Below are positions 27,434 to 36,916 of a stretch of 64,000 nucleotides of DNA, one piece after another. The notes beneath the pieces are model-generated. The model was not told the DNA's origin and did no database searches. It saw nothing but the letters and a program-made list of their open reading frames with translations. Source of the DNA: Peptoniphilus faecalis (GTDB taxonomy: Bacteria > Bacillota > Clostridia > Tissierellales > Peptoniphilaceae). The position numbers and the translations under genes were made by a program. The DNA is taken from assembly GCF_012976305.1 (NCBI RefSeq), contig NZ_JABDSR010000005.1:62001-126000 (forward strand). The letters run 5' to 3'. Position 1 is the stretch's first letter; each line of letters begins with the position of its first letter.

Positions 27434-29666
27434 CTTCTTTTCCAGCCTTTTCATCTGGCAAATTTGTATCTAGGATTTTTACAATATTTCCTTCGCCATA
27501 TCCTCCTGATGTAGCAAGAACTTTATCTTTTTCCTTTAAGTCCTTGGATTTTATTGCAATTTCTGCATCATTTGCAAGTCCCTTTGTAACTTCAACTTTT
27601 TCAATTTGATATTTATCCTCGCTCTTTTTCCTAAGTGCAAGTATATAATTTTTGCCATCTCTCTCGAAAATTGCGTCTGCCGGTACTTTGAAAGTGTTTT
27701 TTTCTTCGCTCAAAATATATTTAACTCTAAGTGTCATTCCTGGTGCAAGTTCATTTTCTTGTCCACTATTAATTTCTATTACCGTCTTGTATAGTACTTC
27801 GCTAGTTTTGTTTTCCTCTGAAATTTTCATTGGCACTGGCTCTATGGAAATTACTTTGCCCTTGTAGCTTTTGCCCATGACTGCATCTGATGTGATTTCT
27901 ACTTCTGTCCCAATAGATACAGAATTTTTATCGTATTCCTTTAATTGTGATTCAACCCTCAATGTTTCTATGGTTTCGATTTTGGCAACAGATGCTGCTG
28001 GTGTTTGTCCTTCCTTTGCATTTAGCTCTGTTACAATTCCGTCAGCTGGTGCTTTTATCATTACTTTTTCTAACTCTTCTGTTAGATTTTCAATTTCTAC
28101 GCTGTCTAAATTGTTAGCACTTGCCCTTGCTGTTTTTAAATTGTCTGAAAGTCCAGAAATTTCATTTGCCACTTGAGTTTTTGTAGACTCAAGATTTTTC
28201 TTTGCACTTTCATAATTATTCTTTGCGGTTTCTACATTTTGTGCCAAAGTTTTTAACTCGTCTTCACGTGCCTTTTGTGATTTTAAAGCTTTGTCGGAAT
28301 TTAGATTGACATCATCTTTTGCTTTTTGCACTTCAAGTTTTGTTGCGTCCACTTGTTTTTCCTGTGCTTCTAATTCTTTTTCCAGTGCATCTGCTTCTGA
28401 GGTGTATTTTTGTTCGTCAGCTTTGGCATTTCCTAGTTCTTCTGAAATTCTATTTACTTCAATTTCAACTTCGTTTTGTCTTCTTGTAAGACTATTTACA
28501 TTTTCATTTGCCGATTTTTTTATTGCATCAAAGTTATCAAGTGCCGATTTTTTATCTATAATATCTTTATCACGTTGTCCTATTTGTTTTATTACTTCAT
28601 CAAGTTCCCTCGAAACTCTATCTAATTCTTTTTTTGCTTCATTTGAAGTTGATGTAGATAGCCTTTTTCTATCTTCTTCTAGTTTTTGTTCTTTTGCTTT
28701 TAATTGACTTTTTTCTGCTTCTAATTGACTTTTTTCTGCTTCTAATTGACTTTTTTCTGCTTCTAATTGACTTTTTTCTGCTTCTAATTGACTTTTTTCT
28801 GCTTTAAGTCTACTTATTTCTGTTTGATAATTAGAAACTTGTCCTTGAGCTTCTGCTAATCTTTCCTGTTCTTCTTTTATGGAAATTCCAATTTCAGTCA
28901 ATCTTCTCTTTTCGTTTTCAAGTGAATTTTGCAAATAGTCCGTTTCTCTAGACTTATCTGCTGCCATAGCTCTGTTTTCAGAAATTTTACTATTGTTTTT
29001 ATTTATATTATCTTGAAGTTGTTTATATTTTAAATTCGTCGCTTCCTCTTGGTAGGCAAGATTTTCCTTTGTATCGCCCTCTGCGACTATACCTTGATTA
29101 TATTTTTCGTCAATGCTTCTCTTGAAGTCGTCATAGGCTTTTTGTGCAGCTAAATACTGATCCATTGCTTGTGTTATAGAAGTTTCAGCAGCTACAATCG
29201 CTGCATTTTTCCCTGAATCTCTGCCACTAATTGCTTCTGATAATCTTTTTTTTGCCGCAGAAATTTGTGCTGAAACATTTTTATCTGTGGCTGATTTTTG
29301 TGCACGCCTCGACTTTAACTGTTGCTCAATGGAAGATGAATCCAATTCTGCAATTACATCGCCTTTTTTAACTTTATCTCCCACTTTTACATTTACATGA
29401 GTAACTGGAAGTGGCTTTTCTGCATAAACTTCAACAGAATTTGAAGGTACAACTTTGCCCTTTTCCGTAACGGAATTTTGGACACTTCCCCTCTCCAATG
29501 TAACTACTTGGTTTTGTGAAATTCCTTCGCCATCTCCACTCTTTAGCTTTCCCGAAATTATTTTAAATATTAAAAATATAATTAAAAATAATAGCAATAA
29601 TGCAATTATTTTAGTTTTCTTATTTTTAAAAATTAAATTCTTTGTCTTTATGTATAAATTCTTCAT
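27423..29666 (-). CDS. MacA/HlyD-like membrane fusion protein with extended coiled coil
   Basis: Periplasmic-adaptor-type subunit in a Gram-positive setting, 747 residues from the ATG at 29664-29666, which has GGAGG 5 nt upstream. A membrane anchor is at about 17-36, followed by a biotinyl-lipoyl-like half (VNVKVGDKVKKGDVIAELD). A very long alpha-helical, Gln/Glu/Lys-rich coiled coil spans about residues 110-530, and the second lipoyl half follows (IKAPADGIVTELNAKEGQTP), then a beta-barrel region. MacA proteins are normally 370-400 residues, so the hairpin is about twice the usual length. It contains five heptad repeats (SQLEAEK) encoded by 21-bp units at 28701-28805. It may bridge the cell wall; that is inference. 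Confidence 0.88.
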   Translation of the reverse strand: MKNLYIKTKNLIFKNKKTKIIALLLLFLIIFLIFKIISGKLKSGDGEGISQNQVVTLERGSVQNSVTEKGKVVPSNSVEVYAEKPLPVTHVNVKVGDKVKKGDVIAELDSSSIEQQLKSRRAQKSATDKNVSAQISAAKKRLSEAISGRDSGKNAAIVAAETSITQAMDQYLAAQKAYDDFKRSIDEKYNQGIVAEGDTKENLAYQEEATNLKYKQLQDNINKNNSKISENRAMAADKSRETDYLQNSLENEKRRLTEIGISIKEEQERLAEAQGQVSNYQTEISRLKAEKSQLEAEKSQLEAEKSQLEAEKSQLEAEKSQLKAKEQKLEEDRKRLSTSTSNEAKKELDRVSRELDEVIKQIGQRDKDIIDKKSALDNFDAIKKSANENVNSLTRRQNEVEIEVNRISEELGNAKADEQKYTSEADALEKELEAQEKQVDATKLEVQKAKDDVNLNSDKALKSQKAREDELKTLAQNVETAKNNYESAKKNLESTKTQVANEISGLSDNLKTARASANNLDSVEIENLTEELEKVMIKAPADGIVTELNAKEGQTPAASVAKIETIETLRVESQLKEYDKNSVSIGTEVEITSDAVMGKSYKGKVISIEPVPMKISEENKTSEVLYKTVIEINSGQENELAPGMTLRVKYILSEEKNTFKVPADAIFERDGKNYILALRKKSEDKYQIEKVEVTKGLANDAEIAIKSKDLKEKDKVLATSGGYGEGNIVKILDTNLPDEKAGKEDEK
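28701..28805 (-). repeat. Five tandem 21-bp units encoding coiled-coil heptads
   Basis: Five copies of a 21-bp unit (TAATTGACTTTTTTCTGCTTC on the plus strand, last copy differing at its final base) start at 28701, 28722, 28743, 28764 and 28785. Each encodes one heptad, SQLEAEK, so gain or loss of units keeps the frame. Confidence 0.95.
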
Positions 29667-29842
29667 ATAAACCTCCAATAACATTATATAGCATGAAGAT
29701 TTTAATTTGCAATAGTTAAACGCTGCAATAGATTTATTTAAATAATTCTTAATTTTAAATTAATTTTTTTGTAATAACTTTTCTAATATTCTTTATAATA
29801 TATTTTGTATAGAGTTAAGATATAATAATTAGGGGTGATTTG

Positions 29843-31156
29843 ATGTTTGAAATATGTATATTAATTTTATTCATGCTAAATTTATTTGTAGCAATAGTTT
29901 TTAAAATACAACTAGCTTTTGCTCTTTTCTTAAATTTAATGCTCTTGTCTTTTTATGCCTACATAAAAAATTTTAGTTTAAGGGAAATCTCTACAATGAT
30001 ATATACCGGCATAAAAAGCACAAAAACTATTCTAATTGTATTTTCTCTCATTGGAATGATTATAGGGATTTGGAGGCTTTCTGGCACAATCGCTTATATA
30101 ATTTATCACGGAACAAGCTTAATTAACCCAAGGTTTTTTTACGTTGGTATTTTTATTTTTAATGCGATTATTTCTTTTCTTACAGGTACAAGCTTTGGCA
30201 CAGCATCAACAGCTGGCATAATTTCCATGTCAATTTCAAATGCAATGAGCTTTAATCCCCTTATAAGTGGTGGTGCAATTTTATCTGGCTGCTTTTTTGG
30301 CGACAGATCATCGCCAATGTCGACATCGGCATTACTCGTTGCAACTTTGACAAAAACTGATCTTTACAAAAATTTGAAAAATATGTTTAGGACCTGCATT
30401 ATTCCCCTTGTCCTTACAATTTTAACTTATCAAATTTTTAATCTTGGCATTGACGCAAAAATTGACAATGGTGGAATAAATTTAATAAAAGAAATCTTTA
30501 ACTTTAACTTGTTTTTAATGGTTCCACCACTTTCCATAATTTTGCTCTCAATTTTTAAAGTTGATTTAAAAATAAATATGCTTATTTCCATTGTGCTTTC
30601 AATATTTTTTGCAGCTGTTTTTCAAAATAAAAGTGCATCAGAAATAATTAAGGCATTGATTTTTGGTTTCCACATAAATTCAGATGCTGGCAAATTAATT
30701 AATGGCGGTGGATTTATTTCAATGCTGAAAATGCTTTTAATAGTTGGAATTTCATCAGGATACTTTGGCTTTTTTAAGGAAACTCAACTTTTAGTCGGCG
30801 TAAAAAAATTCATAAAAAAATTATTTTCAAAATTTCCCGACATGGCAATAATGTCAATAATGTCAATTTTAATTTCAGTTTTTAGCTCAAATCAAACACT
30901 TTCCATAATGCTAACTTATGAAATGGCACGTGAAAGTTATAAAGATAATGAAAAACTGGCCCTCGATATTGAAAATACCGCAGTCATGACAGCAGCCTAT
31001 ATCCCTTGGAATATAGCGGGTCGTACACCCCTTGAGATGTTTGGCGCACCAATAATGTCCTTGTATTTTTCCTTTTACCACCATTATATAGTCCTAATTA
31101 ATACCCTAGCTTCTGTAATAGAATTTAGGAAAACAAGAAATATGAGAAATAAATAG
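29843..31156 (+). CDS. NhaC-family Na+/H+ antiporter-like membrane protein
   Basis: Integral membrane protein of about 437 residues with roughly 11-12 hydrophobic segments. The central stretch LTGTSFGTASTAGIISMSIS and the following GGAILSGCFFGDRSSPMSTSALLVAT are typical of the NhaC family, which exchanges Na+ for protons or, in some members, malate or tyramine partners. I chose the ATG at 29843 over the TTG at 29840 because AGGGG is 7 nt upstream. It stands alone on the plus strand, divergent from the exporter and convergent with the symporter, with a bidirectional terminator at 31201. The actual substrate is not determined by sequence. Confidence 0.82.
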   Translation: MFEICILILFMLNLFVAIVFKIQLAFALFLNLMLLSFYAYIKNFSLREISTMIYTGIKSTKTILIVFSLIGMIIGIWRLSGTIAYIIYHGTSLINPRFFYVGIFIFNAIISFLTGTSFGTASTAGIISMSISNAMSFNPLISGGAILSGCFFGDRSSPMSTSALLVATLTKTDLYKNLKNMFRTCIIPLVLTILTYQIFNLGIDAKIDNGGINLIKEIFNFNLFLMVPPLSIILLSIFKVDLKINMLISIVLSIFFAAVFQNKSASEIIKALIFGFHINSDAGKLINGGGFISMLKMLLIVGISSGYFGFFKETQLLVGVKKFIKKLFSKFPDMAIMSIMSILISVFSSNQTLSIMLTYEMARESYKDNEKLALDIENTAVMTAAYIPWNIAGRTPLEMFGAPIMSLYFSFYHHYIVLINTLASVIEFRKTRNMRNK

Positions 31157-31200
31157 AAAAATTTTATTACGCTTTTATATTAATAAAAAATTTTTGCAAA

Positions 31201-31233
31201 AAAACTCAGAACTATTGACGCTCTGAGTTTTTT
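31201..31233. terminator. Bidirectional terminator, first copy of a 33-nt duplicated element
   Basis: The stem AAAACTCAGA/TCTGAGTTTT with an 11-nt loop has A- and T-runs on both sides and lies between convergent genes. The same 33 bases recur at 37655-37687, with a shared TTTTTGCAAA-like sequence upstream. Confidence 0.9.
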
Positions 31234-31282
31234 GTTTCTTTATTTTTTTCAATAAATTGTCTTAAAAGTATATTTGATTACT

Positions 31283-32764
31283 TTAATCTTCATCAAATTC
31301 AATTAATGGTGCTGGCTTTCCTCCTGATGCTAAATCTATCTTTGTAACTATAAATATTACAACAAAGGCAACTACTGCGCCTGGAACTATTGCACTAAGT
31401 CCCCATGGGCTATTTAATACAAATATCCAAATAGCTGATACTATTGTTCCCGCAAGTATTGCGATAAAGCCTGCCTTTTGAGTTACATCTTTCCAAAAAA
31501 GTCCACAAACAAAGGCAGCAAAGGGTCCTGCTGAACGCAAGGCAAAGGCTGACATCATTACACTAATTATGTTTGAATTAGATAATGCTACTCCCAATCC
31601 AAAAAGTCCTGCCAAAGTCATTACAACCCTTGATACTAGTACTTCCTTTTTTGGATCTGCATTGTTATTTGTGATATATGGTTTATAGATGTCATTTGAA
31701 AACATTGTTGCCGTTCCAATCATATTTCCTGATGCACTTGATATTGTAGCTGCAACTACTGCGGCAAGCACTATTCCTGAAACTAATGGAGGTGCAAATC
31801 TAACTGTAGCATCTGCTAAAGCTGATTTAGATATTCCGCTATCTACGTATCCATCAATATAAGTATAAGCCATAAGCCCTATGAGAGCTGGTACTATTGC
31901 ATAAGCTGCTGATAAAAGTCCTGCTATTATTGATCCCGTCTTTGCTGCTGAACCGGTTTTTGCTGATGAGAAAGTTTGCACAATCTCCTGCCCTGTTGGA
32001 AAGGTCATACAATACATAGCTATATATCCCAGTACTGTTGGAAATCCGATTTTTGTCATGCTCATTAAGTCTAATTCTCCATTTGATGCAATGGATACTT
32101 CTCTAGCCTTTTCAAATAAATTTGCAAATCCTCCAATTGCTTCATTTTTAACCATTACAAATAGGGCAATTGTCATTCCAACAGTTATGAAGAACACATG
32201 CATCATATTAGCTGATGCAACTGATGCAAATCCACCAATCATAGTGTATGCAATTACAACTATTGTCGTTATAATTGCAGCCTTGTTAAAGTCAAGACCA
32301 GTTAACACATTTATTATTGAAGCTGTAGCTATTATTTGAGCTCCAGTTGCCATAAATAGTGCTAAAATTGACGTTATTGCTGTTATTATATGTGATGGCT
32401 TTCCAAATCTCATTCCAATAATTTGTGGAACTGTGTTTGCTGATGATCTTCTAAAATAAGACGCAACAAAAGATACTAATACGAATCCTATTCCCGCAGC
32501 TATTACATACCATGCTGCCGAAAGTCCATAGCTATATACATTTGTAGCTATTCCTGTTGTCGATGCTCCACCTGTATTGGCTGCAAAAAGTGTTCCAGCT
32601 AACACTAAGGGTCCAAGAGATTTTCCCGCCATCAAGAAATCTTCATTTGCATTCTCTGATTGCGACTTCTTTTTTTGTTTATAAGATGCAAATAAGCCAA
32701 TCACTACTGTTGCAATCATATATAAGATTATTATCGTTAATGTCGTTTTTTGAGTAGCATTCAT
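31283..32764 (-). CDS. Sodium:solute symporter (SSS family)
   Basis: Membrane transporter of 493 residues with about 13 membrane segments. The N-terminus has the typical order of a first helix, a basic loop, then GKSLGPLVLAGTLFAANTGGASTTGIATNVYSYGLSAAWYV, and later GYIAMYCMTFPTGQEIVQTFSSAK, both characteristic of the SSS/pantothenate-like group. It probably imports an organic solute with Na+. It follows the D-aminoacylase gene by 2 nt, with its ribosome binding site inside the upstream end. Gene context suggests it brings in the N-acyl or peptide compound degraded by the three enzymes next to it. Confidence 0.9.
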   Translation of the reverse strand: MNATQKTTLTIIILYMIATVVIGLFASYKQKKKSQSENANEDFLMAGKSLGPLVLAGTLFAANTGGASTTGIATNVYSYGLSAAWYVIAAGIGFVLVSFVASYFRRSSANTVPQIIGMRFGKPSHIITAITSILALFMATGAQIIATASIINVLTGLDFNKAAIITTIVVIAYTMIGGFASVASANMMHVFFITVGMTIALFVMVKNEAIGGFANLFEKAREVSIASNGELDLMSMTKIGFPTVLGYIAMYCMTFPTGQEIVQTFSSAKTGSAAKTGSIIAGLLSAAYAIVPALIGLMAYTYIDGYVDSGISKSALADATVRFAPPLVSGIVLAAVVAATISSASGNMIGTATMFSNDIYKPYITNNNADPKKEVLVSRVVMTLAGLFGLGVALSNSNIISVMMSAFALRSAGPFAAFVCGLFWKDVTQKAGFIAILAGTIVSAIWIFVLNSPWGLSAIVPGAVVAFVVIFIVTKIDLASGGKPAPLIEFDED

Positions 32765-32766
32765 AT

Positions 32767-34353
32767 TTATCTCCCTTTAAATCTTAATACTTTGCCTGCT
32801 TTTTTAGGAGTTGCTTTCCCCTTGTCTATTAAAATATTTCCATTAACTATAGAGAAGTCTATTCCTGTAGCTAATTGCTTAGGATTTGTATAATCTCCAT
32901 TATCTTTAATATTTTCAAAATCTATCACTAATATGTCTGCTGCATATCCATCTTTTAAATATCCTCTATCTGTAAGTCCTATTGTGTCTGCTGCTTTACC
33001 AGTCATCTTTCTAATGGCAATTTCAACTGGAAATACTTTTTCATCTCTGCAATATTTTCCAAGAACTCTTGCAAAGGCTCCGTAAAGTCTTGGGTGTGGT
33101 TTTGCTCCTATGATTCCATCTGTACAAACATTTTGTTCATCTCTTTTCATAAAGGTCTTTATATGTTCTTCTTTGCCATAAAAATCTACTAAACCTACAA
33201 TATTTTCTTCATCTCTGATTAAGTCAAATATTGCATCATAGGGATCTTTCCCCGTAGCTTCACCTAGTTCAATAAGATTCATTCCAACATATTTTTCTGA
33301 TTCTTCGTTTTTTACAAAGGTTATAAAGATTCCTTCAAGTCCTGCAAAGTCTATAAAGTTGTCCCAGCCCGGTATTCCTTCTTTTATGTCTTTTTTCATT
33401 TTTTCACGAAGTTCTTTATCATTAAGTCTTTCTATTAATTTGTCCGTTCCTCCGTCGTGAACCCATGGCGGAAGAATTACAGACATCATTGTAGAGCCTG
33501 CAACATAGGGATATTGGTCAAAGGAAATTGTAAGACCTTCTTTCTTTGCATCATCTAGCTTTTTTAGAATATCAGGAATCAAACCCCAGTTATTTTTTCC
33601 ACAGATTTTAAAATGTGAGAAGTGAGTTCTACATCCACCTTCTCTTGCTATTTTTAAAATTTCATCCATGGATTCAAGCATTGCATCTGCTTCTGATCTT
33701 TGATGAGTTACAAAAACTCCGCCATTTTTCTTTATTACTTTTCCAAGTTCAATAAATTCATTTACATCTGCATATACACATGGTGGATAGATCATTCCTG
33801 TACTCATCCCAAAAGCACCAGCATCAAAAGCTTTTTGAAGTTCTTCTTCCATTCTCCTTTGTTCTTCTTCTGTTGGTTTTCTATTTTCAAGGCCCATGCT
33901 GACCATTCTCACATTTCCATGAGGTGCAAGATATGCAATATTTGGTCCAAGATCAAGCTTGTCGATTTTATTCAAGTATTCTTCTACACTTCTCCAGTCC
34001 CACTCATAATCATATTCACCTTCTAGTCCTGCCATTGCTTTTTTCCAAGGTTTTACAGTTTCATTATTTACAGGAGCAGGTCCCATTCCATCTTGAGCAA
34101 CTAGCTCAGTTGTTATTCCTTGAAATAATTTTGGTGCAAGATAAGGATCTTCGATTACAAGCATTGAAGAATGGGAATGTGTGTCTATAAATCCTGGAGT
34201 TACAATTCTATCTTTAGCATCAATTATTCTCTTTGCTTCAACATCTCCTTCAACAAAATACATTTTTTCATCTTTAATAGCTATGTTTTTATCAAAGGGT
34301 TTTGTTCCCGTTCCATCTACTACAGTTCCATTTTTAATAAAGATATCGTACAT
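32767..34353 (-). CDS. N-acyl-D-amino-acid deacylase (D-aminoacylase family amidohydrolase)
   Basis: Metal-dependent amidohydrolase of 528 residues, normal for D-aminoacylases, which cleave N-acyl-D-amino acids to the free D-amino acid and a carboxylate. The metal-binding HxH is at H59/H61 (GFIDTHSHSSM). Further family segments are VTHQRSEADAMLESMDE, FSHFKICGKNNWG and the C-terminal RKMTGKAADTIGLTDRGYLKDGYAADILVID. It lies 11 nt after the YgeY-like gene with an AAAGGAG site. Related dihydroorotase-like or hydantoinase-like activities are less likely given the length and motifs. Substrate specificity is inferred from family only. Confidence 0.85.
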   Translation of the reverse strand: MYDIFIKNGTVVDGTGTKPFDKNIAIKDEKMYFVEGDVEAKRIIDAKDRIVTPGFIDTHSHSSMLVIEDPYLAPKLFQGITTELVAQDGMGPAPVNNETVKPWKKAMAGLEGEYDYEWDWRSVEEYLNKIDKLDLGPNIAYLAPHGNVRMVSMGLENRKPTEEEQRRMEEELQKAFDAGAFGMSTGMIYPPCVYADVNEFIELGKVIKKNGGVFVTHQRSEADAMLESMDEILKIAREGGCRTHFSHFKICGKNNWGLIPDILKKLDDAKKEGLTISFDQYPYVAGSTMMSVILPPWVHDGGTDKLIERLNDKELREKMKKDIKEGIPGWDNFIDFAGLEGIFITFVKNEESEKYVGMNLIELGEATGKDPYDAIFDLIRDEENIVGLVDFYGKEEHIKTFMKRDEQNVCTDGIIGAKPHPRLYGAFARVLGKYCRDEKVFPVEIAIRKMTGKAADTIGLTDRGYLKDGYAADILVIDFENIKDNGDYTNPKQLATGIDFSIVNGNILIDKGKATPKKAGKVLRFKGR

Positions 34354-34364
34354 ATTTATCTCCT

Positions 34365-35537
34365 TTACAATAATAACGCTTCCATTACTGCTTCATAAGA
34401 GTCCACAACTTTTTCAAGCTCGGAAACTTCTATGTATTCATTGACAGTGTGTGCTAAATTTTCTCTAGAAGGTCCAATGCCAAGTGTTTTTATCTTTGCC
34501 TCTCCTGCATAATGACTTCCATTTGTACAGAAATTATATTGAGTTATCTCTGGATTTTGTCCCTTATCCTTTAGCTTGGCAACAACTTTTTTTACCCATG
34601 CTTCATCTTCATCAAATATCCATCCTGGAAAAAATCTTTCTCCTCCAATAGTTTCTCCAGTAAAACATTTTTCTTCAGCCTCTGTGTAATAAGCTCTAAC
34701 TTTTAATTCACTATCCTCCTTCATTAACTTTTCTAAAAGTTCGTTTATTGGAGCCAAAACAGATTCCTTAGTTTCATTAACTAATAGTCTTCTATCATAA
34801 GTAGCAATACATTTTTCTGGCACGACAGATGCACCTGGATAGGGACTTGACTTAATGTCTACAAGTTCTAAAATTCCATCGCCTAGTCTATCGTGATGCG
34901 TTGGTTTTAAAGTTTTAATCGCCTCGATTACTTTGCACATTTTATAGACTGCATTGATTCCCTTTTCAGGATTTGCTGAGTGTGCTGGCTTTCCTAAAAC
35001 TTCAACTTTAATTTCAGCCCTTCCTCTTTGCCCAATTTTAACATTACAGTTTGAAGCTTCGCCAATTATTGCATAGTCTGGATTTGTATAAGCACTTACT
35101 TCTCTTGCAGCAACACCTTCAAAGCATTCTTCGTGAACTACTCCTGCTATAAAGATTTCTCCGGCAAAATCTCCCTTAGTTTTTTCCTTAAAATTGCTTG
35201 CTGCAACTGCCATAGACGCCAAAGCACCCTTCATGTCGCTTGAGCCTCTTCCGTAAATCTTTCCATCGTGAATTTCTGCCTCAAAAGGAGGATACTTCCA
35301 TTCACTTTCATCAGTTACTGGAACTGTGTCCATATGCCCGTCAAATACAACTTTTGGTCCTGGTCTATTGCCTTTTATGTGACCAATAGTGTTTCCATAC
35401 TTGTCCACATGAACATCATCAAAGCCATTATCTTCAAAGAATTTTGTTAGTTCTTCTGATACTCCCTTCTCCTTTCCTGAATAGCTTTGTCTTCTGATTA
35501 ACTTTTGCGTTAACTCTACTGCACTTATTTTGTTCAT
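34365..35537 (-). CDS. ygeY: YgeY-type M20 family hydrolase (ArgE/DapE/peptidase)
   Basis: Zinc-dependent M20 hydrolase, 390 residues. The first metal ligand and catalytic Asp are in VVFDGHMDTVPVT, followed by YGRGSSDMKGALASM with the bridging Asp. The catalytic Glu-Glu is in VVHEECFEG, and a Glu ligand in IIGEASNCNVKIGQRGRAEIKVEVLGKPAHSA. The pattern fits the YgeY group, which is named for an association with selenium-dependent metabolism and is found next to ygeX in E. coli. Its start overlaps the end of the ammonia-lyase gene by 4 nt (ATGA). It probably removes an acyl or amino-acyl group from a diaminopropionate-containing compound; this is inference. Confidence 0.85.
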   Translation of the reverse strand: MNKISAVELTQKLIRRQSYSGKEKGVSEELTKFFEDNGFDDVHVDKYGNTIGHIKGNRPGPKVVFDGHMDTVPVTDESEWKYPPFEAEIHDGKIYGRGSSDMKGALASMAVAASNFKEKTKGDFAGEIFIAGVVHEECFEGVAAREVSAYTNPDYAIIGEASNCNVKIGQRGRAEIKVEVLGKPAHSANPEKGINAVYKMCKVIEAIKTLKPTHHDRLGDGILELVDIKSSPYPGASVVPEKCIATYDRRLLVNETKESVLAPINELLEKLMKEDSELKVRAYYTEAEEKCFTGETIGGERFFPGWIFDEDEAWVKKVVAKLKDKGQNPEITQYNFCTNGSHYAGEAKIKTLGIGPSRENLAHTVNEYIEVSELEKVVDSYEAVMEALLL

Positions 35538-36748
35538 TTTCTACCTCCTGTACTTTCATATTTTCCATCCCATACAATGTCTAAATAGTTTTTAGCATCC
35601 GTGTCGCCTTCCGTAGAAACAAATATTAAATTTGAATCTGAATTTATATTTAATTTCTTTCTTACATCTTTAAAACTATCATCAGTTAAAATTTTTATAA
35701 TTGCACCAAAAGGAGCTGCCCCACTTTCCCCTGAAATAATCCTTTTATCATCCCTATAAGGATTTCCTAGAACTCTCATGCCAAAGGCTGCAAATTCATC
35801 TGATGCCTTAATATAATGTTCACAATTATCCAAAAGAACTTTTAGACCAAATGTATTTGGTTCTCCACAAGCAAGCCCCGCCATAATTGTTTTATGCTCT
35901 CCACCAACTAAAACTCTTTCGTTTGCAATAGCTGATTCATAGATACAAGCAACAGTATCTGGCTCTACAATAGTAAAACTTGGCTTATCTTCACCCTTGT
36001 ACATATTTGTAAAAAATCCAGTAGTTGCTGCTGCAAAGGACCCAACGCCAGCTTGCAAAAACACATGAGTTGGCTTAATATTTTTCTCTTGCAAAGTTTC
36101 ATACATTTCCCACGCAAGAGTCATATATCCCTGCATAATCCACTTTGGAATATCTTCATATCCATCCCAAGCAGTGTCTTGAACCATAATGTATCCCTTT
36201 TCTTCAGCAAGTTTATTAGCTTCTCTAACGCATTCATCATAGTTCATATCTAAAACTTTTACAGTTGCACCTTCTTTTTCAATATTTTTAACTCTCTCTT
36301 CAACTGATCCCCTTGGCATATATACAATTGATTTTTGAGCTAATTTATTAGCAGCCCAAGCAACTCCACGACCATGATTACCATCTGTCGCCGTTATAAA
36401 AGTAATATCTCCTAATTTATCTTTAACTTCTTTAGAAGTTAATTTTTCAAAATCTAAATTTTTGATGTCCATATTTAGCTTTTCTGCAATAACTTTTCCA
36501 ATGGCATAACTTCCACCAAGAACTTTGAATGCATTTAATCCAAACCTATTGGATTCATCCTTAACCAAAATATTTTTTACACCTATTTTTTCCGAAAGAT
36601 TTTTTAGTTCTACAAAAGGCGTTTCTTCATACATGGGAAAGTTATTGTGATAATTATGAACTTCTATCGCTACATCTTTATTTAAAAAGCTTAAATCATA
36701 TCTTTCCTTTTTATCTTTTTGTTCTTTAGTAAAAATTTCTAATTTCAT
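35534..36748 (-). CDS. ygeX: Diaminopropionate ammonia-lyase (PLP-dependent)
   Basis: PLP enzyme that converts 2,3-diaminopropionate (often both D and L forms) to pyruvate and two ammonia. The 404-residue length is normal. The PLP-binding Lys is about K75 in ESNRFGLNAFKVLGGSYA, and further family segments are TATDGNHGRGVAWAANKL, YMPRGSVEERVKNIEKEGA and AGVGSFAAATTGFF. It is the first gene of the minus-strand module that continues with the YgeY-like hydrolase, deacylase and symporter. Its upstream region is shared with a divergent GntR regulator and contains a 14-bp palindrome, a likely operator. Confidence 0.92.
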   Translation of the reverse strand: MKLEIFTKEQKDKKERYDLSFLNKDVAIEVHNYHNNFPMYEETPFVELKNLSEKIGVKNILVKDESNRFGLNAFKVLGGSYAIGKVIAEKLNMDIKNLDFEKLTSKEVKDKLGDITFITATDGNHGRGVAWAANKLAQKSIVYMPRGSVEERVKNIEKEGATVKVLDMNYDECVREANKLAEEKGYIMVQDTAWDGYEDIPKWIMQGYMTLAWEMYETLQEKNIKPTHVFLQAGVGSFAAATTGFFTNMYKGEDKPSFTIVEPDTVACIYESAIANERVLVGGEHKTIMAGLACGEPNTFGLKVLLDNCEHYIKASDEFAAFGMRVLGNPYRDDKRIISGESGAAPFGAIIKILTDDSFKDVRKKLNINSDSNLIFVSTEGDTDAKNYLDIVWDGKYESTGGRK

Positions 36749-36792
36749 AGACTCCCCTTTTTATAAATATTTGAATATAATTTTTAGTGTTG

Positions 36793-36806
36793 TGTGATAT
36801 ATCACA
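36793..36806. promoter_or_regulatory. Palindromic operator candidate between ygeX and the GntR gene
   Basis: TGTGATATATCACA is a perfect 14-bp palindrome about 45 nt upstream of the ygeX start and 110 nt upstream of the GntR-family gene. Its place in a divergent promoter region makes it a likely site for that regulator; binding is not shown. Confidence 0.5.
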
Positions 36807-36916
36807 TAATACATTGCAAACCTTTTTTTGTCAACCCCTTTTTTCAACACTACTTTTTATAATTATTTTATGATATACTTTAAATTAATAATGAAAACGA
36901 GGTTTTAATGTAAAAT

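Noticed and set aside
29676-29712. TTGCAA and TATAAT 18 nt apart upstream of the MacA-like gene suggested a promoter.
   Set aside because: The predicted start would leave only a ~10-nt leader with the ribosome binding site at its very end, which is implausible; a more distant promoter is likelier.
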